A stretch of 64,000 nt of DNA from Prevotella bivia DSM 20514 (GCF_000262545.1 NZ_JH660659.1:67240-131239); one strand, 5' to 3'. Positions 28,181-37,338 are shown, counted from the first letter of the stretch. The notes: generated by a model not told the origin, from the sequence alone. Numbers and translations: made by a program.

Positions 28181-28219
28181 TCTCTATCTAAAATAGTCTA
28201 TTAAAATAATCATATAGTG

Positions 28220-28258
28220 GCGAATACTCTACCATCTTTATGGAGTATTCGCTTTTTT
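28220..28258 (+). terminator. Terminator after the perR-like gene
   Basis: GCGAATACTC (28220-28229) pairs with GAGTATTCGC (28243-28252), then TTTTTT. Between it and the next promoter (28259-28399) I see only AT-rich sequence. Confidence 0.9.
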
Positions 28259-28399
28259 AAGGTCTATTCGTTTTTAATATCTGCTAATAAGAAACTACAG
28301 CAATAGTAATCTTCTGTTAATTGTATAAGTGATTTTAATTAAGTATATTGTTATTATCTAGTTAATATCTAAAAATAATAGCTATTTTCTTAACTTCTA

Positions 28400-28432
28400 A
28401 TTGTTAATCTATTATAGGTTTAATTATATTTG
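28400..28432 (+). promoter_or_regulatory. Promoter of the rprX-rprY operon
   Basis: ATTG at 28400-28403, a 21-bp spacer, then TATATTTG at 28425-28432. Confidence 0.55.
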
Positions 28433-28490
28433 CACTATAAACATATTTAAGAATTAATCTTATCGTATGTTATAGTAATAAAAGAACATT

Positions 28491-30053
28491 ATGAGTAAGA
28501 AAGCGATTTGGGCTATTGCAGTTATCATGGGATTATCATTCCTTGGTTTGCTCTTTATTCAGTTTAACTATATTGAAGATATGGTTAATATGAAGAAAGA
28601 ACAATTCGCCGAGTCTGTTAATCGGGCATTATATCAAGCTTCACGAAATATGGAGCTTAACGAAACCTTACGTTATCTTGAGAATGACATTAATAAAAAA
28701 GAGCGAAAAGACTGTAATGAGAATAAGTCGGTAAAAGTGTCTACATCAAAGGCACACCAAGCTCCTCCTTCAGATATCCAAGGTGAACCTTTCTCTTCTT
28801 TTGAAAGTAAGCTATCACAAGCTAAGCCTACATTAACACCAAAAGCTTTAATTTTACGCAATGACAGCAATTCCATATCGGCAACAAAACGCGATATGCA
28901 GGGAATTGTGAGAAATCGTTATGTATATAAAAAGGCAATGTTAGATGAGGTTGTTTACAACATTCTTTATTCTGCATCCGATAAGCCCCTTAAGCAACGA
29001 GTAAACTTCAAGTTACTTGATCAAGATTTAAAAGCAGAGCTAATGAATAATGGAATTGATATTCCTTATCACTTCTCTGTGAGTACTCAAGATGGTAGAG
29101 AGGTGTACCGCTGTCCTGACTACGTTTCAGACGGTGAGCAAAATTCATATTCGCAGATATTGTTTCGCAATGACCCCATTAACAGAATGGGAGTTATCAA
29201 GATCCACTTCCCTGATATGAATAGTTATATCTTCTCAAGTGTACAGTTTATGATCCCATCGATTATTTTCATTTTTGTCTTATTGGTTACATTTATTTAC
29301 ACGATTGTTACTATCTTCCGTCAAAAGAAGTATAGCGAGATAAAGAATGACTTTATTAACAATATGACCCATGAGCTTAAAACTCCTATTGCTAGTATTT
29401 CGCTTGCTGCTCAGATGTTAAACGATAAGTCTTTAAGCAAAACGCCAAAAATGCTCGATCACCTTAGCAATGTAGTTGCAGACGAGTCAAAGCGACTACG
29501 CTTCCTTGTGGAAAAAGTACTTCAAATGAGCATGTATGAAAGCAAAAAGGCTGTGTTAAAAAAGACTTATTGCGATATGAATGAAATGGTAGAGAATATT
29601 GCTAATTCTTTTTCTCTACGTGTAGAACACACAGGAGGAAAAGTTTATACTGATGTTGAAGCCATTGATTCTACAATGTATGTTGATGAAACCCATTTCC
29701 AAAATGTGATTTTCAATTTAATGGATAATGCTGTAAAATATGCTAAACCAGATGAGCCATTAAATGTCTATATGAAGACATGGAACACCAACGAACACTT
29801 GTATCTTTCCGTTCGCGATACAGGTATGGGCATAAAAAAAGAAGATTTAAAGAAAATTTTTGATAAGTTCTTTCGTATTCATACAGGTAATCGGCATGAT
29901 GTCAAAGGCTTCGGTCTAGGTCTAGCCTATGTTAAACGTATGGTAGATTTGCATGAAGGCGAGATTAAAGTATTAAGCGATTATGGAAAAGGTACTAAAT
30001 TTATTATAAAACTACCAGTTATTCGTGATCCAGAGGAAGAAAATGAAGAATAA
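28491..30053 (+). CDS. rprX: Sensor histidine kinase, RprX-like
   Basis: A 520-residue membrane kinase. Helix 1 is about 6-25, followed by a ~230-residue periplasmic part and helix 2 about 255-280. The phosphoacceptor is His294 in NNMTHELKTPIASIS, and the ATPase domain has the N box (NVIFNLMDNAVKYA), the G1 box RDTGMGIKKED and the G2 box GFGLGLAYVKRMVDLH. It is 45 bases upstream of the response regulator. The symbol rests on the pairing with an RprY-like regulator; in Bacteroides, RprXY was linked to tetracycline resistance regulation. Confidence 0.85.
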   Translation: MSKKAIWAIAVIMGLSFLGLLFIQFNYIEDMVNMKKEQFAESVNRALYQASRNMELNETLRYLENDINKKERKDCNENKSVKVSTSKAHQAPPSDIQGEPFSSFESKLSQAKPTLTPKALILRNDSNSISATKRDMQGIVRNRYVYKKAMLDEVVYNILYSASDKPLKQRVNFKLLDQDLKAELMNNGIDIPYHFSVSTQDGREVYRCPDYVSDGEQNSYSQILFRNDPINRMGVIKIHFPDMNSYIFSSVQFMIPSIIFIFVLLVTFIYTIVTIFRQKKYSEIKNDFINNMTHELKTPIASISLAAQMLNDKSLSKTPKMLDHLSNVVADESKRLRFLVEKVLQMSMYESKKAVLKKTYCDMNEMVENIANSFSLRVEHTGGKVYTDVEAIDSTMYVDETHFQNVIFNLMDNAVKYAKPDEPLNVYMKTWNTNEHLYLSVRDTGMGIKKEDLKKIFDKFFRIHTGNRHDVKGFGLGLAYVKRMVDLHEGEIKVLSDYGKGTKFIIKLPVIRDPEEENEE

Positions 30054-30098
30054 ATATTTTTAGTAAGACGAAATAATAACATTTAAAGTTTAAGAGAT

Positions 30099-30806
30099 AT
30101 GGATGAAAAGTTGAAAATTCTATTGTGCGAAGATGATGAAAATCTCGGCACACTCCTTAGTGAATATCTTCAGGCAAAGGGGTATGAAGCTGAGCTTTGC
30201 CCTGATGGTGAAGCAGGTTTCAAGGCCTTTGTAAAGAGTAAATTTGATATCTGTGTATTAGATGTAATGATGCCAAAGATGGATGGCTTTGCATTGGCAA
30301 CAGAAATTCGTCAAGCAAATGCAGAAATTCCTATTATCTTCCTAACTGCCAAACAGCTTAAAGAAGATATTTTAGAAGGCTTCAAGATTGGTGCAGATGA
30401 CTATATCACCAAACCTTTCTCTATGGAAGAATTAGTATTCCGTATTGAGGCTATTCTTCGTCGAGTTCGTGGTAAGAAGGTAAAGGAACAAACTTTGTAT
30501 AATCTTGGTCGTTTTGCATTTGATACTCAGAAGCAATTGCTTACACTTGATAATGACCCTGTTAAGATTACTAAGCTCACAACAAAAGAGAATGAACTGT
30601 TAGCATTGCTTTGTGCCCACTCAAACGAAATATTACAACGTGATTACGCATTAAAGACTATCTGGATTGACGACAACTACTTTAATGCTCGCTCAATGGA
30701 TGTTTACATCACAAAGCTTCGCAAGCATCTAAAACCAGATCCAAATATTGAAATTATCAATATCCATGGTAAAGGTTATAAACTAATAATTCCTAATCAG
30801 GAATAA
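30099..30806 (+). CDS. rprY: OmpR-family response regulator, RprY-like
   Basis: 235 residues: a receiver domain with the acidic pair in LLCEDDENLG, phosphoacceptor Asp55 (CVLDVMMPKMDG), Thr in FLTAKQ and Lys in DDYITKPFSMEE; then a winged-helix DNA-binding domain (KLTTKENELLALLCAH, NARSMDVYITKLRKHL, IEIINIHGKGYKL). The sequence closely resembles RprY of Bacteroidales as I remember it, in particular the long unbroken stretch around WIDDNYFNARSMDVYITKLRK. It is cotranscribed with rprX. Confidence 0.88.
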   Translation: MDEKLKILLCEDDENLGTLLSEYLQAKGYEAELCPDGEAGFKAFVKSKFDICVLDVMMPKMDGFALATEIRQANAEIPIIFLTAKQLKEDILEGFKIGADDYITKPFSMEELVFRIEAILRRVRGKKVKEQTLYNLGRFAFDTQKQLLTLDNDPVKITKLTTKENELLALLCAHSNEILQRDYALKTIWIDDNYFNARSMDVYITKLRKHLKPDPNIEIINIHGKGYKLIIPNQE

Positions 30807-30812
30807 AATAAA

Positions 30813-30849
30813 AAAAATAGGATATATCGCTTTGATATATCCTATTTTT
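30813..30849. terminator. Terminator after rprY
   Basis: AAAAATAGGATATATC (30813-30828) is perfectly complementary to 30834-30849; its T-rich arm also serves as the T-run. Confidence 0.88.
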
Positions 30850-31147
30850 GTATTCTTACAACATAAATGTATACAATATTATTGGTATCAGATAATCCTT
30901 AATATTCCTCATAACTCATACTTCTATCTCTTCTTTTTCCTATTGAACCGTTGCACAGGTTTGTATTCTTACAGCACTTGCACATTTGTCATAAAGGTAA
31001 TGCTACGCCAAAATTTGCTTTCATTACTTGATAGGCAATTTATTAACAACCAACTTATTATAGCAATATCAATAGGTTGAATAGTAAGGCTAACAAAGGA
31101 AAAAATAGGACAAATAAGGTTTCTTAATTGTCTGCTTTTATACCTTG

Positions 31148-31283
31148 TAACAGCTTGATATTCATTGTGTTATAAAAAGGTCGTCTTTTGCGGTGCAAAA
31201 GATAACCTTTTCATACGTAATACATCATCTTTTGTGTTGTAAAAGGTGGTGTATTACGATGTAAACGCTTATGTATTGAATAG
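31148..31283. repeat. 22-bp-phased pseudo-palindrome array B with conserved flanks
   Basis: 15-mers start at 31175, 31197, 31219, 31241 and 31263, all 22 bp apart: AAAAGGTCGTCTTTT, AAAAGATAACCTTTT, AATACATCATCTTTT, AAAAGGTGGTGTATT and AAACGCTTATGTATT. The left flank (TAACA..TGATA..CAT..GTT) and right flank (..ATGTATTGAATAG) match those of array C at 40822-40956 over the same ~135-bp layout. It lies in the 690-bp gap between the convergent rprY and uvrA. The rest of the gap (30850-31147 and 31284-31497) shows no supported gene. Confidence 0.9.
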
Positions 31284-31497
31284 TAACTTTGAATATTCTT
31301 TACATTATAAAGCATTGCTATACCACAATACAAGTACGGAGTAAGGCAGCATTGTTATTGTAGTCAAGCCCCATATCATAGGTAAGCAGACAAATCTGTT
31401 TGAGTTTCTTCTTTGTAGTATCTGCATAAGTACTTCTAGCTAATAGCATCCTAATCCCTAAATACCTAAGATGGTGTTTCTAAGGGTATATCATCAC

Positions 31498-34335
31498 TTA
31501 CAATAGCTCCTTTAGATATTTACCAGTTAAACTAGCCTTGCATTTTACAATATCCTCTGGTATCCCCTCAACAACGAGGTTTCCGCCTTTTTCACCTCCA
31601 TCAGGACCAAGGTCTATAACATAATCTGCACATTTTATTACATCAAGATTATGCTCTATCACAACAACAGAGTGTCCACGCTCAATGAGAGCATTGAAAG
31701 CAGAAAGTAAACGTTTGATATCATGAAAATGTAAACCAGTGGTGGGTTCGTCAAAGATAAATAGGGTGGGTTCTATTTGTTCTTGACCTATGAAGTAAGC
31801 TAACTTAACACGTTGATTCTCACCACCAGAGAGGGTTGATGAGTTTTGTCCTAGTTTAATATAGCCAAGTCCCACATCTTCTAAAGGTTGTAAACGTTTT
31901 ACTACAGTTTTCTTTTTCTGTTCGGTGAAGAAACTTATAGCCTCTGATACTGTCATTTCTAAGATGTCATAGATATTCTTTCCCGCAAACACCACATCAA
32001 GGATTTCTTTTTTGAAACGTTTACCATGACACTCCTCGCACTCAAGCACTAGATCAGCCATGAACTGCATCTCAACAGTAGTTACACCAGCACCTTTACA
32101 TTCTTCACATCTTCCACCTTCTGCATTAAATGAGAAGAATTGTGGTGTGTAGCCCATTTGTTTGGATAGCTGCTGCTCTGCATATAGTTTACGTATTTCA
32201 TCGTAAGCCTTCACGTATGTAGCAGGATTCGATCGGGTACTTTTTCCTATAGGATTTTGGTCTACAAATTCCACATGCTTTACCTTTTTCCAATCTCCTT
32301 CCAAACTAGAAAACTCACCAGGCATATCTGCAACTTCGTCAAGTCTTCGTTTCAAAGCAGGATAAAGTATTCCTTTAATGAGTGAGGATTTTCCACTACC
32401 ACTCACTCCTGTTACTACGGTAAATATGTTCAATGGTATCGTTACATCTATACCCTTTAAATTATTCATACGAGCACCTTTAATGCCTATTGACATATTC
32501 CATGCTCTGTGCGTCTTAGGCACTTCTATCACTTCATTGTGTGTTAAATATTGAATAGTGTGCGATTGTGGATATTGCTCTAATAATTGTTTAATAGATT
32601 GCTTATCCGACAACTTTTCATCAAGAGACGAAACATTTCCCTCAAAGACTATTTCTCCTCCTAATTTGCCAGCATTAGGACCAACATCTACTAAATAATC
32701 GGCTGCACGCATAATTTCTTCATCATGCTCTACCACTATCACTGTATTGCCAATACCTTGTAGTTCCTTTAATACATGAATAAGCCTTTCTGTATCACGG
32801 CTATGCAATCCTATAGAAGGCTCGTCAAGAATATAAAGTGAACCTACTAATGTTGACCCTAAAGATGTAGTCAGATTAATACGCTGGCTTTCACCACCAC
32901 TTAAAGAGTTAGAATGTCGATTAAGTGTAAGGTATCCCAACCCTACATCTAACAAAAAATGTAATCGACTTGTTATTTCGGCTAACAATCGCTTACCTAT
33001 TTCTTGTTCGCTAGTCGATAGCTCCAACTTGTCAAACCATTCTTTAAGCTTTACTATTGGCATATCTATCAAGTCGGTAATTGCCTTTCCTGCTATCTTC
33101 ACCCATGTTGCCTCTTTCTTCAATCGTGTACCGTTGCAATCAGGGCAAACCGTCCTACCGCGATAGCGACTCAGCATTACACGATATTGTATTTTATATT
33201 GATTTTCTTTCAACATCTGAAAGAAAGCATCTATACAAAACTTATCATGAATATCCATACCTTTTTCGCAAGGTAAGCCTTTCCACAACTGCTCTTTCTG
33301 CTTTATAGTGAGTTTATAGTATGGTTCAAAAATAGGGAAATGATCCTTAGCAGCGCGACGACAAAACTCTTCTTTCCACTGCTTCATCTTGTCTCCATGC
33401 CAGCACTGCACACAACCATCATATACAGATAACGAAGAGTCGGGTATTACTAGACGCTCGTCAATACCTATCACGCTACCAAATCCCTCACAAGTAGGGC
33501 AAGCACCTAGTGGAGAGTTAAATGAAAACATGTTATCGTTAGGCTCTTCAAAGGTAATACCATCAGCTTCAAAGCGTGTTGAGAAATCATAAGTAATATT
33601 TGACGGAAGTACCAAAAGATGGAGTAATCCATGCCCTTCGAAAAATGCTGTTTCACATGAATCAGTCAGTCTCGAAATGCTATCTTTTGTGCCATCTATA
33701 GAAAGCCGGTCTATCACTAAGAAAATTTCCTTTTCCTTGCCAATATTTTCTTTATTAACTTCTAGCCAATCTTCTATACGTGTAAAGTTATTATCTATAT
33801 AAATGCGATTGTACCCCTCTTGCATCTCCATTTCTAACTGTTGCTCAAGGGTTCTTCCATCTGCCACATGCAGTGGTGCTAACACACAAAATTTAGTGCC
33901 TTCAGGATATTCCTTTACCTTTTCGATTACATCTTCCACAGAGTGATGTTTCACTTCAGCTCCGCTTATGGGACTATAGGTGCGCCCAATCCTAGCAAAT
34001 AGCAAGCGTAGGTATTCATATATTTCGGTCGATGTGCCCACGGTCGATCGTGAATTTCTTGATATTACTTTCTGTTCAATAGCAATAGCAGGGGGCAAAC
34101 CCTTAATAAAATCTACCTCAGGTTTAGCCATTCGTCCTAAAAACTGTCTAGCGTAAGCTGATAAACTTTCTACATAACGACGCTGTCCCTCTGCATATAA
34201 GGTGTCGAAAGCCAATGATGATTTTCCAGATCCCGAGACTCCCGTAATAGTTATAAATTTTCCTTGTGGTAATTTTATCTCTACGTTCTTTAGGTTGTTA
34301 ACCTTTGCACCTTTTACCTCAATATATTTTTGCAT
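31498..34335 (-). CDS. uvrA: UvrABC excinuclease subunit A
   Basis: DNA-damage recognition ATPase of nucleotide excision repair. 945 residues with two ABC ATPase halves: Walker A GVSGSGKSSLAFDTLYAEGQ and GVSGSGKSSLIKGILYPAL, signatures LSGGESQRI and LSGGENQRV, and Walker B YILDEPSIGLH and FIFDEPTTGLH. Zinc-finger cysteines are seen in CPTCEGFG, CPDCNG and CEECKGAG...CEECHG. Length and order are standard. The gene reads leftward alone. Confidence 0.97.
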   Translation of the reverse strand: MQKYIEVKGAKVNNLKNVEIKLPQGKFITITGVSGSGKSSLAFDTLYAEGQRRYVESLSAYARQFLGRMAKPEVDFIKGLPPAIAIEQKVISRNSRSTVGTSTEIYEYLRLLFARIGRTYSPISGAEVKHHSVEDVIEKVKEYPEGTKFCVLAPLHVADGRTLEQQLEMEMQEGYNRIYIDNNFTRIEDWLEVNKENIGKEKEIFLVIDRLSIDGTKDSISRLTDSCETAFFEGHGLLHLLVLPSNITYDFSTRFEADGITFEEPNDNMFSFNSPLGACPTCEGFGSVIGIDERLVIPDSSLSVYDGCVQCWHGDKMKQWKEEFCRRAAKDHFPIFEPYYKLTIKQKEQLWKGLPCEKGMDIHDKFCIDAFFQMLKENQYKIQYRVMLSRYRGRTVCPDCNGTRLKKEATWVKIAGKAITDLIDMPIVKLKEWFDKLELSTSEQEIGKRLLAEITSRLHFLLDVGLGYLTLNRHSNSLSGGESQRINLTTSLGSTLVGSLYILDEPSIGLHSRDTERLIHVLKELQGIGNTVIVVEHDEEIMRAADYLVDVGPNAGKLGGEIVFEGNVSSLDEKLSDKQSIKQLLEQYPQSHTIQYLTHNEVIEVPKTHRAWNMSIGIKGARMNNLKGIDVTIPLNIFTVVTGVSGSGKSSLIKGILYPALKRRLDEVADMPGEFSSLEGDWKKVKHVEFVDQNPIGKSTRSNPATYVKAYDEIRKLYAEQQLSKQMGYTPQFFSFNAEGGRCEECKGAGVTTVEMQFMADLVLECEECHGKRFKKEILDVVFAGKNIYDILEMTVSEAISFFTEQKKKTVVKRLQPLEDVGLGYIKLGQNSSTLSGGENQRVKLAYFIGQEQIEPTLFIFDEPTTGLHFHDIKRLLSAFNALIERGHSVVVIEHNLDVIKCADYVIDLGPDGGEKGGNLVVEGIPEDIVKCKASLTGKYLKELL

Positions 34336-34446
34336 AAAAATTGTCTTACTTTCTGTTTTTCTCCTTAACCTTACTCATAAACGATCAAATATCATTTATA
34401 AAAGGCAAAAGTACAAAAAAAAATTGGCTCTTTTTTCTATTTACTT

Positions 34447-34454
34447 TATATTTG
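34447..34454 (+). promoter_or_regulatory. -7 box upstream of the small periplasmic protein
   Basis: TATATTTG, 30 bases before the chosen ATG at 34485. It supports that start over in-frame ATGs further upstream. Confidence 0.6.
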
Positions 34455-34484
34455 CAAGCAAATTACATTTTAAAGATAATAATT

Positions 34485-34874
34485 ATGAGAGTTAAAAAAA
34501 TAATTATTTTAGCCCTATTGGCTATGCCTATGATGGCTATGGCTCAGAAGTATGAGCCTATACAGGAAACAAAGGTTGAAAACATGAAAGTTAGTGCTGT
34601 TTACCAAGCATGGTTGTCAAAATATGAGGAAGTTGGTCGCAATATCAATCAAGTATCTGATCAATATCAGAAAGAAATGGAAAAACGCGGTTATCCAAAG
34701 AAGAAGACAGTTCAACGTAAGATGGGGCTTGTCTCTCAATATATCCAACTTTTACAGCAAGAACGTGATACTCCAGAGCTAAACGTTAATCTTGATGTCA
34801 ATAAAGTAAATCGCAAGATAGCAGCTTGGCAAGAACAATTACAAGGTTTAGGCGAACTTTTGAAAAAAATATAA
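34485..34874 (+). CDS. Small secreted coiled-coil protein of unknown function
   Basis: About 130 residues. A clear signal peptide (MRVKKIIILALLAMPMMAMAQ) is followed by a mostly helical, charged body (KYEEVGRNINQVSDQYQKEMEKRG, NKVNRKIAAWQEQLQGLGELLKKI), so the mature protein is probably periplasmic. No family is recognised. The longer frame beginning at 34341 is rejected because it would start inside the region upstream of the promoter. It is divergent from uvrA. Confidence 0.75.
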   Translation: MRVKKIIILALLAMPMMAMAQKYEPIQETKVENMKVSAVYQAWLSKYEEVGRNINQVSDQYQKEMEKRGYPKKKTVQRKMGLVSQYIQLLQQERDTPELNVNLDVNKVNRKIAAWQEQLQGLGELLKKI

Positions 34875-34903
34875 CTAAATATTTATTCAAAGTAATGTAG
34901 TAG

Positions 34904-34944
34904 AAAGTGGTAGAAAAAAGTTGAAGTTTATTCTACCACTTTTT
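34904..34944 (+). terminator. Terminator after the small periplasmic protein
   Basis: AAAGTGGTAGAA (34904-34915) pairs with TTCTACCACTTT (34931-34942), then T residues. Confidence 0.85.
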
Positions 34945-35000
34945 AGCTATTATAAGGTCTTAGTTACGCAAACACCATATAGACAGTTACTAAATTTAAT

Positions 35001-35252
35001 CCGTTGGCGGAATTAAACTAATAGATAAATTTATATGAAAGAAAAGTTGTACATACAATAATTTATTTGTAACTTATTGATATCAAAAACTTTAAGTTTA
35101 ATAATCCGTATGCATAACTTATATGCAAATACCATAAGAAAACGTATGGCACAGGAAATATCAATGCGTTTACCGCAATGCAATATTTAAATCACATTAA
35201 TAATAAACCCATTGGAAGAGTCAAGTATGCACTAGCTTAATCCCGCCAACGG
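35001..35252. repeat. 252-bp non-coding segment bounded by 20-bp inverted repeats
   Basis: CCGTTGGCGGAATTAAACTA at 35001-35020 matches the reverse complement of 35233-35252 at 18 of 20 positions. Each arm is also a small hairpin by itself (CCG-TTGG-CGG; CCCG-CCAA-CGGG). The interior has no open frame of note. It could be a miniature transposable element or a structured RNA; no target duplication was seen. Confidence 0.6.
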
Positions 35253-35359
35253 GTTTTAAAAGAATGCTTTTAATTCAGATATAAAATGTTTTTAGAAAGG
35301 ATATATAGCCACTAATCAGCTTTAAGTTATATTTTTTTAGACGAAAAAAGGTAGAATTA

Positions 35360-35391
35360 TTTGGGTAATCCGCTGAAAATGGGTAACTTTG
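35360..35391 (+). promoter_or_regulatory. Promoter of the infC operon
   Basis: TTTG at 35360-35363, a 20-bp spacer, then TAACTTTG at 35384-35391: one of the best -33/-7 pairs in the window. Confidence 0.75.
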
Positions 35392-35430
35392 CAGCCGTTT
35401 AATACAAAACAAACAATTTAAAATAGTTGA

Positions 35431-36114
35431 ATGAAGAATGACAAAATGAAAATGCAGTACCGCGTGAATGAGCAAATTCGCGTTAAAGAGGTACGTGTTC
35501 TTAGTGATGATGGTGCAGAAGTAATGCCTACACGTAGAGCTTTAGAATTAGCTCAGCATGAGGGTGTAGATCTTGTAGAAATATCTCCAAATGCACAACC
35601 ACCAGTTTGTCGAATTATCGACTATTCTAAATTCCTTTACCAGCAGAAGAAGCATCAGAAAGAGATGAAGCAGAAGCAGGTGAAGCAAGAAATTAAAGAA
35701 ATTCGTTTTGGACCTCAGACTGATGAGCACGACTATAAATTTAAGCTTAAACATGCCCAAGAGTTCTTAAATGAAGGAAATAAGGTTCGTGCTTATGTTT
35801 TCTTTCGTGGTCGTTCTATCCTTTTCAAAGAACAGGGTGAAGTGTTATTGCTGCGCTTTGCAAACGATCTAGAAGAGCTAGCCAAGGTAGAACAGTTGCC
35901 AAAGCTTGAAGGAAAGAAGATGTTCTTATACCTAGCACCAAAGAAAACAGGAACGGTCAAGAAGAGCCAGCAGAAACGTGATCGCGAAGGAGCTAATGCC
36001 GAGTTTAAGCAGGCAGCAGAAGCTAACAAAGAGCAGGCTGCTACAGACGGAGGCTTATTTGCTAATGCAAAGAATGGTGCTGATGCTCTTAAGAAATTAA
36101 ATGTAGAAGAATAA
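35431..36114 (+). CDS. infC: Translation initiation factor IF-3
   Basis: IF-3 binds the 30S subunit and checks start-codon pairing. The N-domain starts [19 protein letters not shown], the linker is Lys-rich ([38 protein letters not shown]) and the C-domain includes [19 protein letters not shown]. At 227 residues it carries a C-terminal extension of about 50 Ala/Lys/Glu-rich residues beyond the E. coli form, as is usual in Bacteroidetes. It heads the operon with rpmI and rplT. The start may also be one of the ATGs at codons 6 or 8. Confidence 0.95.
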   Translation: MKNDKMKMQYRVNEQIRVKEVRVLSDDGAEVMPTRRALELAQHEGVDLVEISPNAQPPVCRIIDYSKFLYQQKKHQKEMKQKQVKQEIKEIRFGPQTDEHDYKFKLKHAQEFLNEGNKVRAYVFFRGRSILFKEQGEVLLLRFANDLEELAKVEQLPKLEGKKMFLYLAPKKTGTVKKSQQKRDREGANAEFKQAAEANKEQAATDGGLFANAKNGADALKKLNVEE

Positions 36115-36163
36115 AAATGTTTGCAAGTTTCTGACTATTTGTAGTGAGGAATAAGCAGACGAC

Positions 36164-36198
36164 TTGTGCGTAACGTCCTGGTATATACGTTGCCACAG
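36164..36198 (+). promoter_or_regulatory. Stem-loop in the infC-rpmI spacer, candidate ribosomal-protein leader
   Basis: TTGTG-C-GTAACGT (36164-36176) pairs with ACGTTGC-CACAG (36187-36198), leaving one bulged C and two wobble pairs. It lies 30-70 bases before rpmI. Leaders bound by L20 control this operon in other phyla, and a Bacteroidales-specific motif near L20 genes is known to me; identity with it is inference. Confidence 0.45.
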
Positions 36199-36231
36199 AG
36201 TAATAAATATTAATTTTTAAAATTTTAAAAA

Positions 36232-36429
36232 ATGCCAAAGCAAAAGACAAATTCCGGCGCAAAGAAGAGATTCACATTCACCGGTTCTGGAAAGATCAAA
36301 CGTCGTCACGCTTTCCATAGTCATATCTTGACTAAGAAAACAAAGAAGCAGAAGAGAAATCTTGTTGGTACTACCTTGGTAGATCAGACAAACTTAAAGC
36401 AGGTACGCGACTTGCTAAATCTTCGTTAA
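36232..36429 (+). CDS. rpmI: 50S ribosomal protein L35
   Basis: A 65-residue basic ribosomal protein with the L35 start [37 protein letters not shown]. It lies between infC and rplT, the standard order. Confidence 0.97.
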   Translation: MPKQKTNSGAKKRFTFTGSGKIKRRHAFHSHILTKKTKKQKRNLVGTTLVDQTNLKQVRDLLNLR

Positions 36430-36467
36430 TTATTTAGTCAAACAACATTTAAAAGGAAAGAAAAACT

Positions 36468-36812
36468 ATGCCAAGATCAGTGAATCATGTTGCCTCTAAG
36501 GCAAAGAGAACTAAGATTCTTAAGAAAACCAAGGGTTACTATGGTGCTCGTAAGAACGTTTGGACGGTAGCAAAGAATACCTATGAAAAAGGTTTGACTT
36601 ATGCTTATCGTGACCGTCGTAATAAGAAGCGTAATTTCCGTGCTTTGTGGATTCAGCGTATCAACGCTGCTGCTCGTCTATATGATATGAGCTACAGCCA
36701 ATTGATGGGAGCTCTTCACAAAAACGGTATCGAAATCAATCGTAAGGTGCTTGCTGACCTCGCTGCTAACAATCAGGAGGCTTTCAAGGCTATCGTTGAT
36801 AAGGTAAAATAA
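36468..36812 (+). CDS. rplT: 50S ribosomal protein L20
   Basis: A 114-residue, strongly basic early-assembly protein of the 50S subunit that binds 23S rRNA. Signatures are [32 protein letters not shown] and [21 protein letters not shown]. In other bacteria L20 represses its own operon by binding the leader mRNA. It is the last gene before a strong terminator. Confidence 0.97.
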   Translation: MPRSVNHVASKAKRTKILKKTKGYYGARKNVWTVAKNTYEKGLTYAYRDRRNKKRNFRALWIQRINAAARLYDMSYSQLMGALHKNGIEINRKVLADLAANNQEAFKAIVDKVK

Positions 36813-36838
36813 ATATCGGTTAAAACGATATAAAGAAG

Positions 36839-36872
36839 AAGGTTGTAAATCTATTGATTTGCAACCTTTTTT
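36839..36872 (+). terminator. Terminator of the infC operon
   Basis: AAGGTTGTAAATC (36839-36851) pairs with GATTTGCAACCTT (36856-36868), loop TATT, then T residues. Confidence 0.9.
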
Positions 36873-36900
36873 ATATAGAACTATTAAGAGATCATTTCTA

Positions 36901-37266
36901 TTATGCTTTCGCATGTACGTCAGAGTGATTGTTTTGCCAAATAATGGGCTTTACAAGTTCTGTTCCATAAATGTTAAGGTCTATATCTATTATAATCTTT
37001 CCAAGCTTATGGTTGGTATGATTATCGCCCATTGTTTGCTCTATCTTTTTGAGTATTAAGATGAGTTGTTTTTTCGATAGGGTAGTAGTTAGTTTACCTG
37101 TACAGTTGAGATATTTGTCGGATTTAATACCAATAGGATCAGTCCAGATAGTTTTTGAAAACTGAATATCTGGAAATATATTTGCGAGTAGTTTCTTAGC
37201 CTTACAAATATTATCTGTTTGATTTATATTCGATCCTAATGAAATCTTAACCTTCATAATAGGCAA
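36901..37266 (-). CDS. Short HPPK-like protein (folate pathway pyrophosphokinase fold)
   Basis: 121 residues resembling 6-hydroxymethyl-dihydropterin pyrophosphokinase (FolK): ISLGSNINQTDNI at the N-terminus, IWTDPIGIKSDKYLNCTGKL (T-x-P-x-G...N) and the Mg-binding IIDIDLNIYG. It is about 40 residues shorter than E. coli FolK, and the arginine-rich loop (GRxRxxRxGPR) reads MGDNHTNHKLGKI, without the arginines. Activity is therefore doubtful, or the loop has been replaced. A start at the fourth codon (MKVKISLGSN) is also possible. Confidence 0.6.
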   Translation of the reverse strand: MPIMKVKISLGSNINQTDNICKAKKLLANIFPDIQFSKTIWTDPIGIKSDKYLNCTGKLTTTLSKKQLILILKKIEQTMGDNHTNHKLGKIIIDIDLNIYGTELVKPIIWQNNHSDVHAKA

Positions 37267-37338
37267 AGATAAGCATAAGTTTTTAAATGTTTGTGAGTTT
37301 TTAAGACAAATAGTGTGTAGAATGTATTTGTTTTCTTG

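Noticed and set aside
30832..31080. Open frame of 82 codons after rprY
   Set aside because: It starts inside the terminator hairpin of rprY, has no promoter, and its composition is that of AT-rich non-coding DNA (Tyr/Phe/Leu-rich).
34341..34484. N-terminal extension of the small periplasmic protein
   Set aside because: It lies upstream of the -7 box at 34447, and the downstream ATG gives a perfect signal peptide.
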